10,859 nt of DNA from Glomus cerebriforme (Eukaryota; Glomeromycota; Glomeromycetes; Glomerales; Glomeraceae): the NCBI GenBank assembly GCA_003550305.1, contig QKYT01000804.1, positions 11,030 through 21,888 of the forward strand. The letters run 5' to 3'. This document shows, piece after piece, positions 1-7,359 of the stretch (its first letter is position 1; each line of letters begins with the position of its first letter). A program made the translations under genes and the position numbers. The notes under the pieces were generated by a model that saw only the letters and a program-made list of their open reading frames with translations, did not search any database and was not told where the DNA came from.

Positions 1-17
1 TATTTATTTATATTTAG

Positions 18-1406
18 TTATTACACTGTAATTCGGGGATTCCTTTCGAACAACCACAAAATACCGAATGGCCTGTGACGTTATCTGTAATATAAAATTT
101 TTCTCTTCTTTTTTTTTTTCGATATAAATTATATAAGAAAATATTCGATTTAATTTTCCTTTTTTTTTTTTAGTCACAGGTACCAGTCAACGAAATGTAT
201 CATCATATGGTTTTGGAAAGTCCGTTTCCTTCACCTATATCTACTTCACCTTTTCCTCTAATTACTTTCGAAGATTCACAAAATTTTCCATTTTCTTCGG
301 TATGTTTGAATTATTTTTCGGGGTTTCATTCATGTACGACTTGTGCATATTTATTTATATTAATATATATATATATATTTTTTTTGTAAACAGAGAAGAC
401 CACAAGGATTTTCTCCATTATATGAAACTGAATGTCAATCCCGAGTCTCAACAAATCTACATTCGGCAAATACAATTTGTAGTCAAAAACCCCCAGTATA
501 CACTAAATGGACCGAAGAAGAGGATGAACTTTTACGAGCTGCTATAAGTATTTATGGTCCACATAAATGGTCTCTCATAGCCGCCCACGTACCTAATAGG
601 ACTCCAATGCAATGTTCAACGAGATGGTTAGGTGCTTTAAATCCAACTATTCATAAAGGACGTTGGACACCAGAAGAAGATGCGGCATTGAAAGAGTCTG
701 TTAATGAATATGTAGATCTTCTTGATTCGGATGGGCATCCACAACCAATTCCCTGGAATAAAATTGCCTCACGTATTCCTCATAGAACTGGTATTCAATG
801 CCAAGCTCGTTGGTCAGAAGCTTTAGATCCAAGTGTAAGAAAGGGCAAGTGGTCACCTGAAGAAGATGAAATATTGAAAGAAGGTGTAAGAAGATATGGT
901 AGATGTTGGATTCGTATTGCTGAATTAATTGACGGAAGAACACAAGTAAATATTGTAAATCTTATTATTTTTATTGATTTATAATTATGATATTTATTTA
1001 TTTTTTTATTTTTTTATAGAGACAATGTCGTACACGTTGGGTACAAATAAAAAATAAACAAGCAAAAATTGAACGTGACGCTATTGCCGCAAAAAGTGCC
1101 ACAGAAACTACGATATCAACCGATGATGAAAGTACCGAAATCTTAACACCCCCACGTACGACACCATCTACACCATCGAATCATGCTCGAGGAATTCAAG
1201 GACAAGGCATGTTAAGATCAATGAACCATATGAATGCTGGACCTTCCGCAGTACCACAGGCCACTATCACGAAAAATCAAAGTCCTATCATGTCATCTGA
1301 GACAAGAGTTACTGAAGGATCTTGTATTGTCTCTCCAGAAAATCTTTCTTCCTCCCCTTCTTTTGATAAATCAAGAGTTTATCTCTTTAATTATCATTTA
1401 CCATAA
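18..1406 (+). CDS. Three-repeat Myb/SANT DNA-binding protein, 5'-partial, four visible exons
   Basis: Exons read as 18-86, 174-299, 394-945 and 1020-1406, all joined in phase 0; the introns 87-173, 300-393 and 946-1019 have donors GTAATA, GTATGT and GTAAAT and AG acceptors after T-rich tracts. The visible product is about 377 residues. Three Myb repeats have tryptophans at visible residues 104/124/143, 156/186/205 and 218/237/256. Repeats 1 and 3 have the canonical 18-19 residue spacing; repeat 2 carries about 10 extra residues (LLDSDGHPQP) between its first and second tryptophans. Each repeat opens with WTxEEDxxL or WSPEEDEIL and closes with an (R/Q)CxxRW recognition-helix motif. The last intron splits repeat 3 just before RQCRTRW. 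The C-terminal tail is Ser/Thr/Pro-rich and probably disordered. Known family role: nuclear sequence-specific transcription regulator (Bas1-, SNAPC4- or c-Myb-like); which one cannot be decided here. The exon at 18 follows TTTAG and has no ATG, so the true start is upstream; ATG 195 is a less likely start. The last nine codons after a possible GTTTAT donor at 1377 could be intron read-through. Confidence 0.88.
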
Positions 1407-1525
1407 ACATTTTTTTTTTTATTTTAATATCGGGATCAAAAAAAAAAAAAGTACCAGATACCAAATTAGATTTTATAGAATTATGATACCTATTTTTTAT
1501 GCTTCAAAAAACAAATTTCGAAAAA

Positions 1526-1560
<35 letters not shown>

Positions 1561-1752
1561 GTGAATTTTCCCCGTTTCCATTTTATAAGAACAATTTTTT
1601 TATGACGAACTTTTTAAGTTTTTTTTGGTTTGCTAGAATTTATATTTCTTGTTTTCCTTCAAATATTATTTTAAAATCTACAAACTTAAATTCGGTTTTT
1701 CACAAGGGAGTGAAAAAAAAAAAACTTAGTTACGATTATTATATATAATATT
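1407..1752. other. Myb 3' flank, A/T-rich, no gene
   Basis: Non-coding A/T-rich sequence following the Myb stop codon, with A and T homopolymer runs (for example near 1440 and 1708). It probably contains the 3' untranslated region. Short open frames here lack coding character: they are runs of Ile, Phe, Lys and Tyr from AT-rich DNA. No convincing polyadenylation signal can be picked out from the many A-rich stretches. Confidence 0.6.
1529..1556. repeat. (AT)14 microsatellite
   Basis: An uninterrupted run of 14 AT dinucleotides, bounded by C on the left and a T run on the right. A shorter TA run lies inside the second Myb intron near 362-378, and others occur near 2335-2345 and 5704-5715. Such tracts are length-variable and self-complementary. 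Confidence 0.95.
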
Positions 1753-1807
1753 AAGATTAATCTTCCAATCGATTGGCTTTTCATAATAATATATACATAT
1801 GTATATA
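1753..1807. repeat. Three consecutive perfect palindromes
   Basis: AAGATTAATCTT at 1753-1764 directly abuts CCAATCGATTGG at 1765-1776. After 13 bp comes an 18-bp perfect palindrome at 1790-1807 with core ATACATATGTAT. Each equals its own reverse complement. The middle one is a CCAAT box fused to its inverse. The cluster ends 16 bp before the minisatellite at 1824. Function unknown: it may be a dimeric protein-binding site or simply prone to cruciform formation. Confidence 0.8.
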
Positions 1808-1823
1808 AAAAATCCTTTTATGT

Positions 1824-2196
1824 CTATATACGTTTTTAAAAAAAAATAAAAAAAGTTTTTGTATTATATGTTTTTTAACCAAAATTTTTTTAAATAATCT
1901 CTATATACGTGTTTAAAAAAAAAAAATAAAAGTTTTTGTATTTTGTTTTTTAACCAAAATTTTTTTAAATAATCTCTATATACGTGTTTAAAAAAAAAAA
2001 TAAAAGTTTTTGTATTTTGTTTTTAACCAAAATTTTTTTTAATAATCTCTATATACGTGTTTTAAAAAAAAAAATAAAAGTTTTTGTATTTTGTTTTTAA
2101 CCAAAATTTTTTTAAATAATCTCTATATACGTGTTTTAAAAAAAAAAATAAAAGTTTTTGTATTTTATGTTTTTTAATCAAAATTTTTTTATTTTC
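1824..2196. repeat. Minisatellite, about 74-bp unit, five copies
   Basis: Units begin with CTATATACGT at 1824 (slightly variant), 1901, 1976, 2049 and 2123, giving periods of 77, 75, 73 and 74 bp. Each unit contains, in order, CTATATACGTG, an A run ending ATAAAAG, TTTTTGTATTTTGTTTTT, AACCAAAA, a T run, and AAATAATCT. Length differences lie almost wholly in the homopolymers. The middle copies are nearly identical, which suggests recent expansion or homogenisation. The outer edges are diverged: CCTTTTATGT precedes copy 1 (about 1814) and CCTTTTTATGTG follows copy 5 (about 2209), so a degraded sixth unit may extend to about 2240. No coding potential. Confidence 0.92.
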
Positions 2197-2296
2197 ATAA
2201 TAAATAACCCTTTTTATGTGTTTTTTTAAAAAAATAAAGTATTTTATATAAGCAGAATAATCAATATTTTGTATTTTTGAATATAGAGGCTTCGGG

Positions 2297-2326
2297 CCGA
2301 TATCCCGATATCGAAATCTCGATAAC
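2297..2326. repeat. CCGATATC tandem duplication in a small GC-richer patch
   Basis: CCGATATC occurs twice back to back (2297-2304 and 2305-2312), followed by GAAATCTCGATAAC. The second copy forms the perfect palindrome CGATATCG (2306-2313). With the preceding GAGGCTTCGGG this is one of the few G+C-rich spots between 1407 and 4600. No known element is recognised. Confidence 0.6.
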
Positions 2327-2329
2327 TAT

Positions 2330-3890
2330 ATAATATATATATATACTGTATATTGCTATTTATTTATTTATTTATATATGATAAATAATTACATTTTGAC
2401 AGTAATCTGTTTGGTCACTATAAAACGTACGTTTTTAAAAAAATGATTTGTTTAAAAAAAAAAACTTAAAAATAAAAACAATTTTATTAATCTAGCCAAA
2501 ATTTTATCAATTTGGGGTTATCCTATTATGGATACTTTGGTCGAAGATCAATAGTAAACTTCGATCTCATTTAGATCATTTTAATTTCCCTTGATTCCTT
2601 GATATGGACACTTTTTATATTGTATGCATTGAATTTCGGACAAATTTAAATTCATGAGAATAATGGATTAAGGTTAAACAACAATTGTAAAATAAACTTT
2701 GACATGCTATTGTTTGTTTTTTCTTTGATAAATGAAAAACGCGTGAAAAAATGTCCGTTATCGTTATTGCATCGAAATTCGCAAATATCACGATATAAAT
2801 TGTTAATGTAAAAAATGTTAAATAGAATAATTAGTTAGTTCGTTATGCAAATAATATTTTGTAAATAAGGAAAACGGTATTTCCATTTCCGTATTTCGGT
2901 TATTTACCTTTAAAAATTTGATGCTTCATGTCGTCATTACGTGTTTTATTCTATTTAGAATTTTAGATCTTCGAATTCTTACCCATTTAAAAAAATAAAT
3001 TCCTTATTAGCCTTCTTTTTCTCCTTTTTCCCTTTATTGAAACTAATTAAAATTTTCCTGTTTCGTTGAATTCTAAAACTATTATATTATTATCCTTTTT
3101 TCTTTACATAAAAATTATCAGCCAATCTTTTCAAGCCTTTTGTTCTCTTTCTATTTAACTATAATAGCTTTTTTTTATTCATTATAAATATTTTTGAAAG
3201 TTTTTTTACGTGAACTTTATAAATAGATTTGTTTTTCATCGGTTTCCTTTTTCTTTTTTTTAAAAAAAAATTTTATATTCATTCTTTTCATTTTCATTTT
3301 CATTTATTATTTTATTTTAAAATTTAATTTAAAGACTTTATGGTATGTAGTACTATTTAAGGGTCCAAGCATGTACCAAATCAAAAAAAAAAACAGAAAT
3401 CATTACTAGAAAAATGAATAAAAATGCATGTAACCAACCAATCAAATACACTCTATAAATTCTCTTACAAAACGTGTCCTGAAAAAAAAAATCATCTAAG
3501 TTTAAATAATTTTATTTAATTTTGATTTCAAAAAAAAAAAAAAATTATTATTATTAAACTATAAATTCAGTAAAAAAATATCTTTTCTTGAAAAGGATAA
3601 ATCGGATGATTAGTAATATTCAAAGGAAAAACAAAAATTCGTCGCATGGAAATACTGAATATAAGTTTTCTCATTTGATAAAATGTTTTGAACTTTTTTA
3701 TAATTGTATTAAAAAGAAATTATTCATTTACTAATTTGTATAAATTCCTTTTATTTAGATATCCATCCTGAAACCGTCATATCATCATTTTGATTGATTA
3801 TTCTAAAATTTACAGGTAACCTTTTTATTTCTTTTTAAAAATCATTTATTTTTTTTTTAATTTCATCTCTTCAATAATTTGATTGGCTTT
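2330..3890. other. Long A/T-rich intergenic stretch without recognisable genes
   Basis: No open frame of useful length, no exon-like coding blocks and no RNA gene fold were seen on either strand. It holds low-complexity tracts: TTTA repeats near 2358-2378, CATTTT repeats near 3280-3303, and many A runs of 8-13 bases. A pyrimidine-rich zone at about 3000-3300 could be promoter, UTR or plain low-complexity DNA. Confidence 0.6.
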
Positions 3891-3911
3891 GTTATAACTG
3901 TTATAACTGTT
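3891..3911. repeat. Tandem GTTATAACT repeat containing two TAACTG motifs
   Basis: The 9-bp unit GTTATAACT is repeated about 2.3 times without error. It creates two copies of TAACTG, which matches the classical vertebrate/plant Myb recognition core (YAACTG). It lies about 2.5 kb downstream of the Myb gene and about 700 bp upstream of the small gene ending at 4856. A regulatory role is only a possibility. Confidence 0.55.
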
Positions 3912-4605
3912 CATAAGTGAGGAATTTAATTTTGGGTATTAGAAAATTTATTATAAACATCTGTATCAAAAGATTACATCAGAAAGATTGTATAATTATT
4001 ATATTATTTAAAAGAGGTAAATTCGCAGTTAATTTGTTTGGAAAATGAGTATCAAAATGGAAAAGAGAGATTTAAATAATTTATCTTGTTATAATCAGAG
4101 TTGTTCTCCATTATTCTTCAATTGTAAATTACAAAATCTATGATTCGGTTATGAAAATCATGCTTAAATACAATAGAATCAGTGAGATTTTTGGATAAAT
4201 CTATTTTGTGTTCTTATGATTTATTATTAATTCTTATCATCAGGTAATCAAATTAGTTTTATCACGAATATCATTATTAATATTTTGTAATTTTAATTAA
4301 CAAGGTTATGTTTTCATTTAACTCATTGTAGGCAATGTAGGGTGGTTATTGCGGAAAAAAAAAAAAGATTTATTTTGCAAAAGAAATTCGAATTTTTTTT
4401 ATATAGTGATGGAGATCAAACTTTGTTATTAACTGATTCGATAATAAGAATTAGTAAGCAAGAAATTTAACTTAATTTATGGCGTAATTAGCTCGGAAAG
4501 TCAATGAGCCGATCTCGTAGTTACTTGGTGATTCGGAGAAAATTAATCTTAATCTTATATATCAATCAATATCGCGGATCAATCACGTTATTGATCGTTA
4601 CATAA
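3912..4605. other. Intergenic or 5' region of the small gene, possible upstream exons
   Basis: Mostly A/T-rich. A short frame opens with ATG at 4045 (GAAAATGAG context) and runs 32 codons to a stop; a GTAAAT donor-like site lies inside it near 4122. An acceptor-like TTGTAG ends at 4331, followed by an open stretch reading NVGWLLRKKKKDLF. These could be leading exons of the gene whose end lies at 4606-4856, but I could not join them in a convincing frame. An inverted repeat GATCAAT...ATTGATC (4577-4583, 4590-4596) lies immediately before that gene end. Confidence 0.35.
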
Positions 4606-4856
4606 TTGTTGATTTGTGGGAAAAAAACATTTGTGGGAACTTCCTGTACACTTGGACCTTCAAAATTTTCTAATTTGAGTACTAATGAAGCACCACATGC
4701 ACAACAACCACAAATAATCGCTTCAACAAATGGGCTTTATGGATTATCTCTGTATCCTTATAAGGTAATTAAGTGGGAAGGTTGTCTGTTATAAAAAGGA
4801 ACAATACTAACGTTCCTTTCATTCCTCTTTTTTTTTTGTAGGGTTTGGACTTGTAG
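4606..4856 (+). CDS. Unrecognised small gene or gene remnant, 3' end only
   Basis: An open frame from after a stop at 4603 to 4764 is followed by a well-formed intron 4765-4841 (donor GTAATT, branch site TACTAAC at 4805-4811, pyrimidine tract, acceptor TAG), joined in phase 0 to a last exon 4842-4856 encoding GLDL and a stop. Visible residues include TSCTLGPSKFSNLSTNEAP and QQPQIIASTNGLYG. No family is recognised. Composition here is clearly less A/T-rich than the flanks, which supports coding origin. The visible part has no ATG, so either upstream exons exist (a short ATG frame lies at 4045) or the gene has lost its front. The true start of this exon is unknown; 4606 is only where the frame opens. 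The perfect branch site is the strongest evidence that the intron is, or was, spliced. Confidence 0.42.
4795..4819 (+). promoter_or_regulatory. Hairpin presenting the intron branch site
   Basis: AAAGGAAC (4795-4802) and GTTCCTTT (4812-4819) are perfect reverse complements. They flank a 9-nt loop AATACTAAC (4803-4811) that contains the whole TACTAAC branch motif. The presumed branch adenosine at 4810 lies 31 nt before the acceptor AG at 4841. In the transcript this would place the branch site in an exposed apical loop. Confidence 0.6.
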
Positions 4857-4890
4857 ATATTTACCGGACGTTTGTTTTTTTTTTTATTAA

Positions 4891-4908
4891 GAACGTTTAT
4901 TAACGTTC
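4891..4908. repeat. Perfect 7-bp hairpin after the small gene
   Basis: GAACGTT (4891-4897) and AACGTTC (4902-4908) pair perfectly around the 4-nt loop TATT. It starts 35 bp after the stop at 4856, just after a long T run, so it probably falls in the 3' untranslated region or immediate flank. It is the second of three structures here built on an ACGTT core. Confidence 0.6.
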
Positions 4909-4955
4909 GAAATTCGCAATATTGTGACGATTCCGTTATGAAAGCCTATGATAAA

Positions 4956-5027
4956 GTCGTATGATTTTTGGTCGTATGATTTTGGTCATATGATTTTGGT
5001 CGTATGATTTTGGTCGTATGATTTTTG
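4956..5027. repeat. Five-copy 14/15-bp tandem repeat, GTCGTATGATTTTG
   Basis: Units start at 4956, 4971, 4985, 4999 and 5013 with lengths 15, 14, 14, 14 and 15. All read GTCGTATGATTTTG, except that the middle unit has CATATG in place of CGTATG and the two outer units carry one extra T. On the minus strand it is readable as an Asn/His/Thr/Lys-rich peptide, but nothing around it supports a gene, so I treat it as a simple tandem array. Confidence 0.93.
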
Positions 5028-5418
5028 GAAAAACTAATCACTTTGCGGAAATTTTGATTCTTTATATAGTGGAAGATGAGGTTATAATAAGTAAGTTTGC
5101 TGATTCGGTATATAGTATTATAAAATACTATATAAACTAAGAGATTAATCATTTAGTTTTAATAAACAATCAAGGTTAGCGAAGGTTCAAGAAAATATAT
5201 GAACGGTGTTGGATGTCATAAGAAAAGATTTAACTTGCTGATCTTTATGTAGTCATGTCCTTTTACCCTTATTTAAGTTACGAATTTAATTTGTCGAGGA
5301 CGTTCAAAGATTAAATCGACCCTTTAGTATAGTAGTGTGTTGATCTTTTTGTCTTAATTTGCTTGTTCTTTCTTTAATTTAGAATAGACTTAACCATATT
5401 GGCGGATTTGACTCCTTT

Positions 5419-5491
5419 TTCGATTGGAATGTCGATCATTTTGCCAGAATTAACGTTAATTCTGACCAAAATGATCGACATTCCAATCGAA
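5419..5491. repeat. Near-perfect 73-bp palindrome
   Basis: The left arm starts TTCGATTGGAATGTCGATCA at 5419 and the right arm ends TGATCGACATTCCAATCGAA at 5491. The outer 25 bp pair without error; further in there is one bulged base and one mismatch; then CAGAATTAAC|GTTAATTCTG closes perfectly with no spacer at the centre (about 5454/5455). Transcribed in either direction it would form a long stem of about 36 bp. It is also a strong cruciform candidate. AACCATAT occurs at 5392-5399 and 5490-5497, but the second copy overlaps the arm, so it is not a clean target-site duplication. It could be a minimal foldback element or a small-RNA precursor. Confidence 0.93.
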
Positions 5492-5499
5492 CCATATGC

Positions 5500-5800
5500 A
5501 TCGTAACATTGACCTTAATTCAGGCCGACATTAATAACTTGGGTAGATATAATTCCAGCCGGAATTCACGTTAGTCACATGAGATTTGGAATTAATCATC
5601 TTGGCTGATATTTTTAATTCTTTTATATTTATTTATACAATAAATTCGAAAAAAAAATTTAAAGCTAAATTGAAAAAATCTACTAGTAATTATTATGATA
5701 ATTATATATATATATTATTTTTTTTTTTAAAATGATCAAAACAAAGTATAACTTTATTAAAGAGAGATGATCCTTTAAAAATATTTTTACAGCTGCATTT
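5500..5800. other. Diverged relatives of the palindrome arm, no gene
   Basis: Short phrases resemble the palindrome's inner arm: CCGGAATTCACGTTAGT (about 5569-5585) against CCAGAATTAACGTTAAT in the palindrome, and TTAATTCAGGCCGACATT (about 5516-5533) against the TTAATTCTGACC...CGACATT of its right arm. A small inverted repeat ATTCCAGCCGGAAT is present near 5561-5574. From 5620 the sequence returns to plain A/T-rich DNA with a TA run. No coding frame. Confidence 0.4.
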
Positions 5801-6260
5801 AATCTTCATCCCAATATATAGAAAATTATCACTTATCATACATAATAAAATCCAAGTTCTTAAAGTAAGGTTTATTATCAAATCTTCTTAGATAAAATAT
5901 GCTTTGAATCTTTTTTATATCAATACAAAATACATATGAAGAAAATTCAAACCAAATTCTATCTCTACCATTTCACTATAGAAACTAATATTTAATGGCT
6001 TTTTAAAATTTCTGACTATATTATGTAATGTAACTTGTATAGTATAATACTGGTAAATCGAAATGATTACTTACATGAAAAATCCTTCGCCAAATCCTAT
6101 TTAAGTACCTTTATTATTAACATATTTTTATAGCATTATTCTTTGAATAGACAGTACCGGCGAGCTTTCAATGATTCAAACTGAATACTTATATAAAGAA
6201 TACTATTTAGTTCTCATACCAATCCCTATTTAAGAATCTTCATCCTTAATATATTTATTG
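5800..6260. repeat. Degenerate dispersed modules sharing CCAA(A)TCCTATTTAAG
   Basis: Related phrases recur at about 5852 (CCAAGTTCTTAAAG), 5952 (CCAAATTCTATCTC), 6090 (CCAAATCCTATTTAAG) and 6219 (CCAATCCCTATTTAAG), spaced about 100, 138 and 129 bp apart. They are followed by variants of ATCTTCATCCTTAATATATTTA. On the minus strand one module reads GGATTTGGCGAAGGATTTTTC ahead of a consensus GTAAGT donor (about 6069-6074), so these could be decayed exons of a minus-strand gene. No reading frame survives across them. Confidence 0.45.
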
Positions 6261-6283
6261 CAAAAAATAAAATACTTAACTTC

Positions 6284-6308
6284 TTATATTTATATTTATA
6301 TTTATATT
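6284..6308. repeat. TTATAT hexamer repeat
   Basis: About four tandem copies of the hexamer TTATAT. It is simple low-complexity DNA separating the two blocks of longer modules. Confidence 0.8.
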
Positions 6309-6389
6309 ACTAGATTTTATTATAAACATAAAACAGAATATTTTATTGGTTATTAATCTGGATTTGAAATATAAGTAATAAAGAGAAAT

Positions 6390-7085
6390 TTTTTTTAATA
6401 TTAAAGAAATATACTAAACATTTTTTTCTTTATTTTTTTTAGATTTTCAGATTTCTTATTTGAAATGTAAGGAATTAGAGAAAGGTAATTTTTAATATTT
6501 CTTTCTTTATTTTTTTAGGATAAAATATATGAATTATATTGAATTATATCTTTGTATTATATCAATCATAATTCAAAAAAATCTATTTCATAAGAAAGTA
6601 TATTTGTATTAAAAAAGATAAATATAGATTTTTTTTATTAAAGAAATATTACTAATATAATATTTCTTTTCTTTTTTGTAGAACTTCAGTTTTAAATTTG
6701 ACTTAAATTTTAAAGGTTTATATCAGAAAAAATATAATTTTTTTTATTAAAGAAACATTACTAATGTAATATTTTTTTCTTTTTTGTAGGATTTTAGCTT
6801 TAGATTTAACTTCTTGAATTTCAAAATTAAAGGTTTGTTAGAGTTATCTACTTTGTTTTTTTTAATAAAACATTTTACTAATATTTAATTTTCATTTTCA
6901 TTTTTAAGTTCTTTAGGGTGTAATATTACAGAATTTCAAAAGTATACTACTTTAAATTTTTTATTTATTTATTATTTTTTTTAAAAGAAATATATTTTTT
7001 TATTAACATATTTTTTTGTTTATTTTTAGGTTCTTTAGACTTTGGAATTCTTTGAATACTAGATTTGAATTTTGGATTTAAGAGA
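6390..7085 (+). repeat. Array of intron/micro-exon-like modules, about 100-127 bp each
   Basis: Successive modules share a T run with ATTAAAGAAA, a branch-like ACTAAT, a pyrimidine tract, an acceptor-like TAG or AAG, and a short variable block ending AAAG before a GT. Candidate blocks are 6443-6484 (then GTAATT), 6682-6715 (then GTTTAT), 6790-6832 (then GTTTGT), 6909-6941 (then GTATAC) and 7030 to about 7087. Intervening introns would be 74, 76 and 88 bp for the last three gaps. The ACTAAT motif recurs at 6651, 6750 and 6877. The blocks at 6682 and 6790 translate similarly (NFSFKFDLNFK, DFSFRFNFLNFK); those at 6909 and 7030 both start TTCTTTAG after an optional G. No continuous frame joins them, so this is either a decayed repeated-exon gene, a spliced non-coding RNA, or a tandem array that captured an intron. 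Confidence 0.45.
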
Positions 7086-7089
7086 AAGT

Positions 7090-7300
7090 AGATAGATAGT
7101 AATATATTTTATAGATTTTTTTTTCTTATATTTAATATATTATAATAAATTAACTTTTACTTATAATTACATTTAATAAAAAAAAATAAAGTTTTATTAT
7201 ATTTATAATATTATATTTTAAATATATATTATATATTGTATATTACAAAAATTTCGCAAATTTATTATAAAATTTTTGCATTACATAGATTTCTGTATTG
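7090..7300. other. A/T desert before the hAT region
   Basis: Almost pure A/T with many TATAT and TTATA words and no coding or RNA features. The left end of the hAT element probably lies in or just after this stretch, but I could not identify a terminal inverted repeat or target-site duplication. Confidence 0.5.
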
Positions 7301-7359
7301 CAAAATAGTGCAAATCTAATATCTAAAAAAATCGCCAATATATACTAAAACTTATAGAC

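Noticed and set aside
195..389. Open frame reading through from ATG 195 past 299
   Set aside because: After codon 35 it runs through the GTATGT donor into the intron (Phe/Ile/Tyr-rich tail); only 174-299 is exon.
302..547. Open frame overlapping Myb exons 2-3 in another frame
   Set aside because: It is a shadow of the Myb reading frame plus intron sequence; its composition is not protein-like.
701..943. Minus-strand open frame opposite the Myb domain
   Set aside because: It is the antisense shadow of a well-supported coding exon.
1234..1748. Two open frames across the Myb tail and 3' flank
   Set aside because: They are out of frame with the Myb exon and then consist of homopolymer and AT-repeat translation.
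4478..4545. tRNA-like stretch (GCTC...GAGC arm, GGTGATTCGG)
   Set aside because: A D-arm-like pairing exists, but no acceptor stem, anticodon stem or proper T-arm can be paired, so no tRNA is called.
4380..5140. Apparent repeats of TTTATATAGTGG...TGATTCGG at about 4390 and 5060
   Set aside because: Similar words occur in both places, but alignment needs large gaps and is not clearly better than chance in A/T-rich DNA.
4946..5152. Minus-strand open frame over the 14-bp array
   Set aside because: It lacks a true ATG-led coding context and is created by the tandem repeat; there is no support from splice sites or neighbours.
5392..5497. AACCATAT direct repeats as an 8-bp target-site duplication around the palindrome
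   Set aside because: The second copy overlaps the palindrome's right arm and the first is 20 bp away from the left arm, so the geometry does not fit an insertion.
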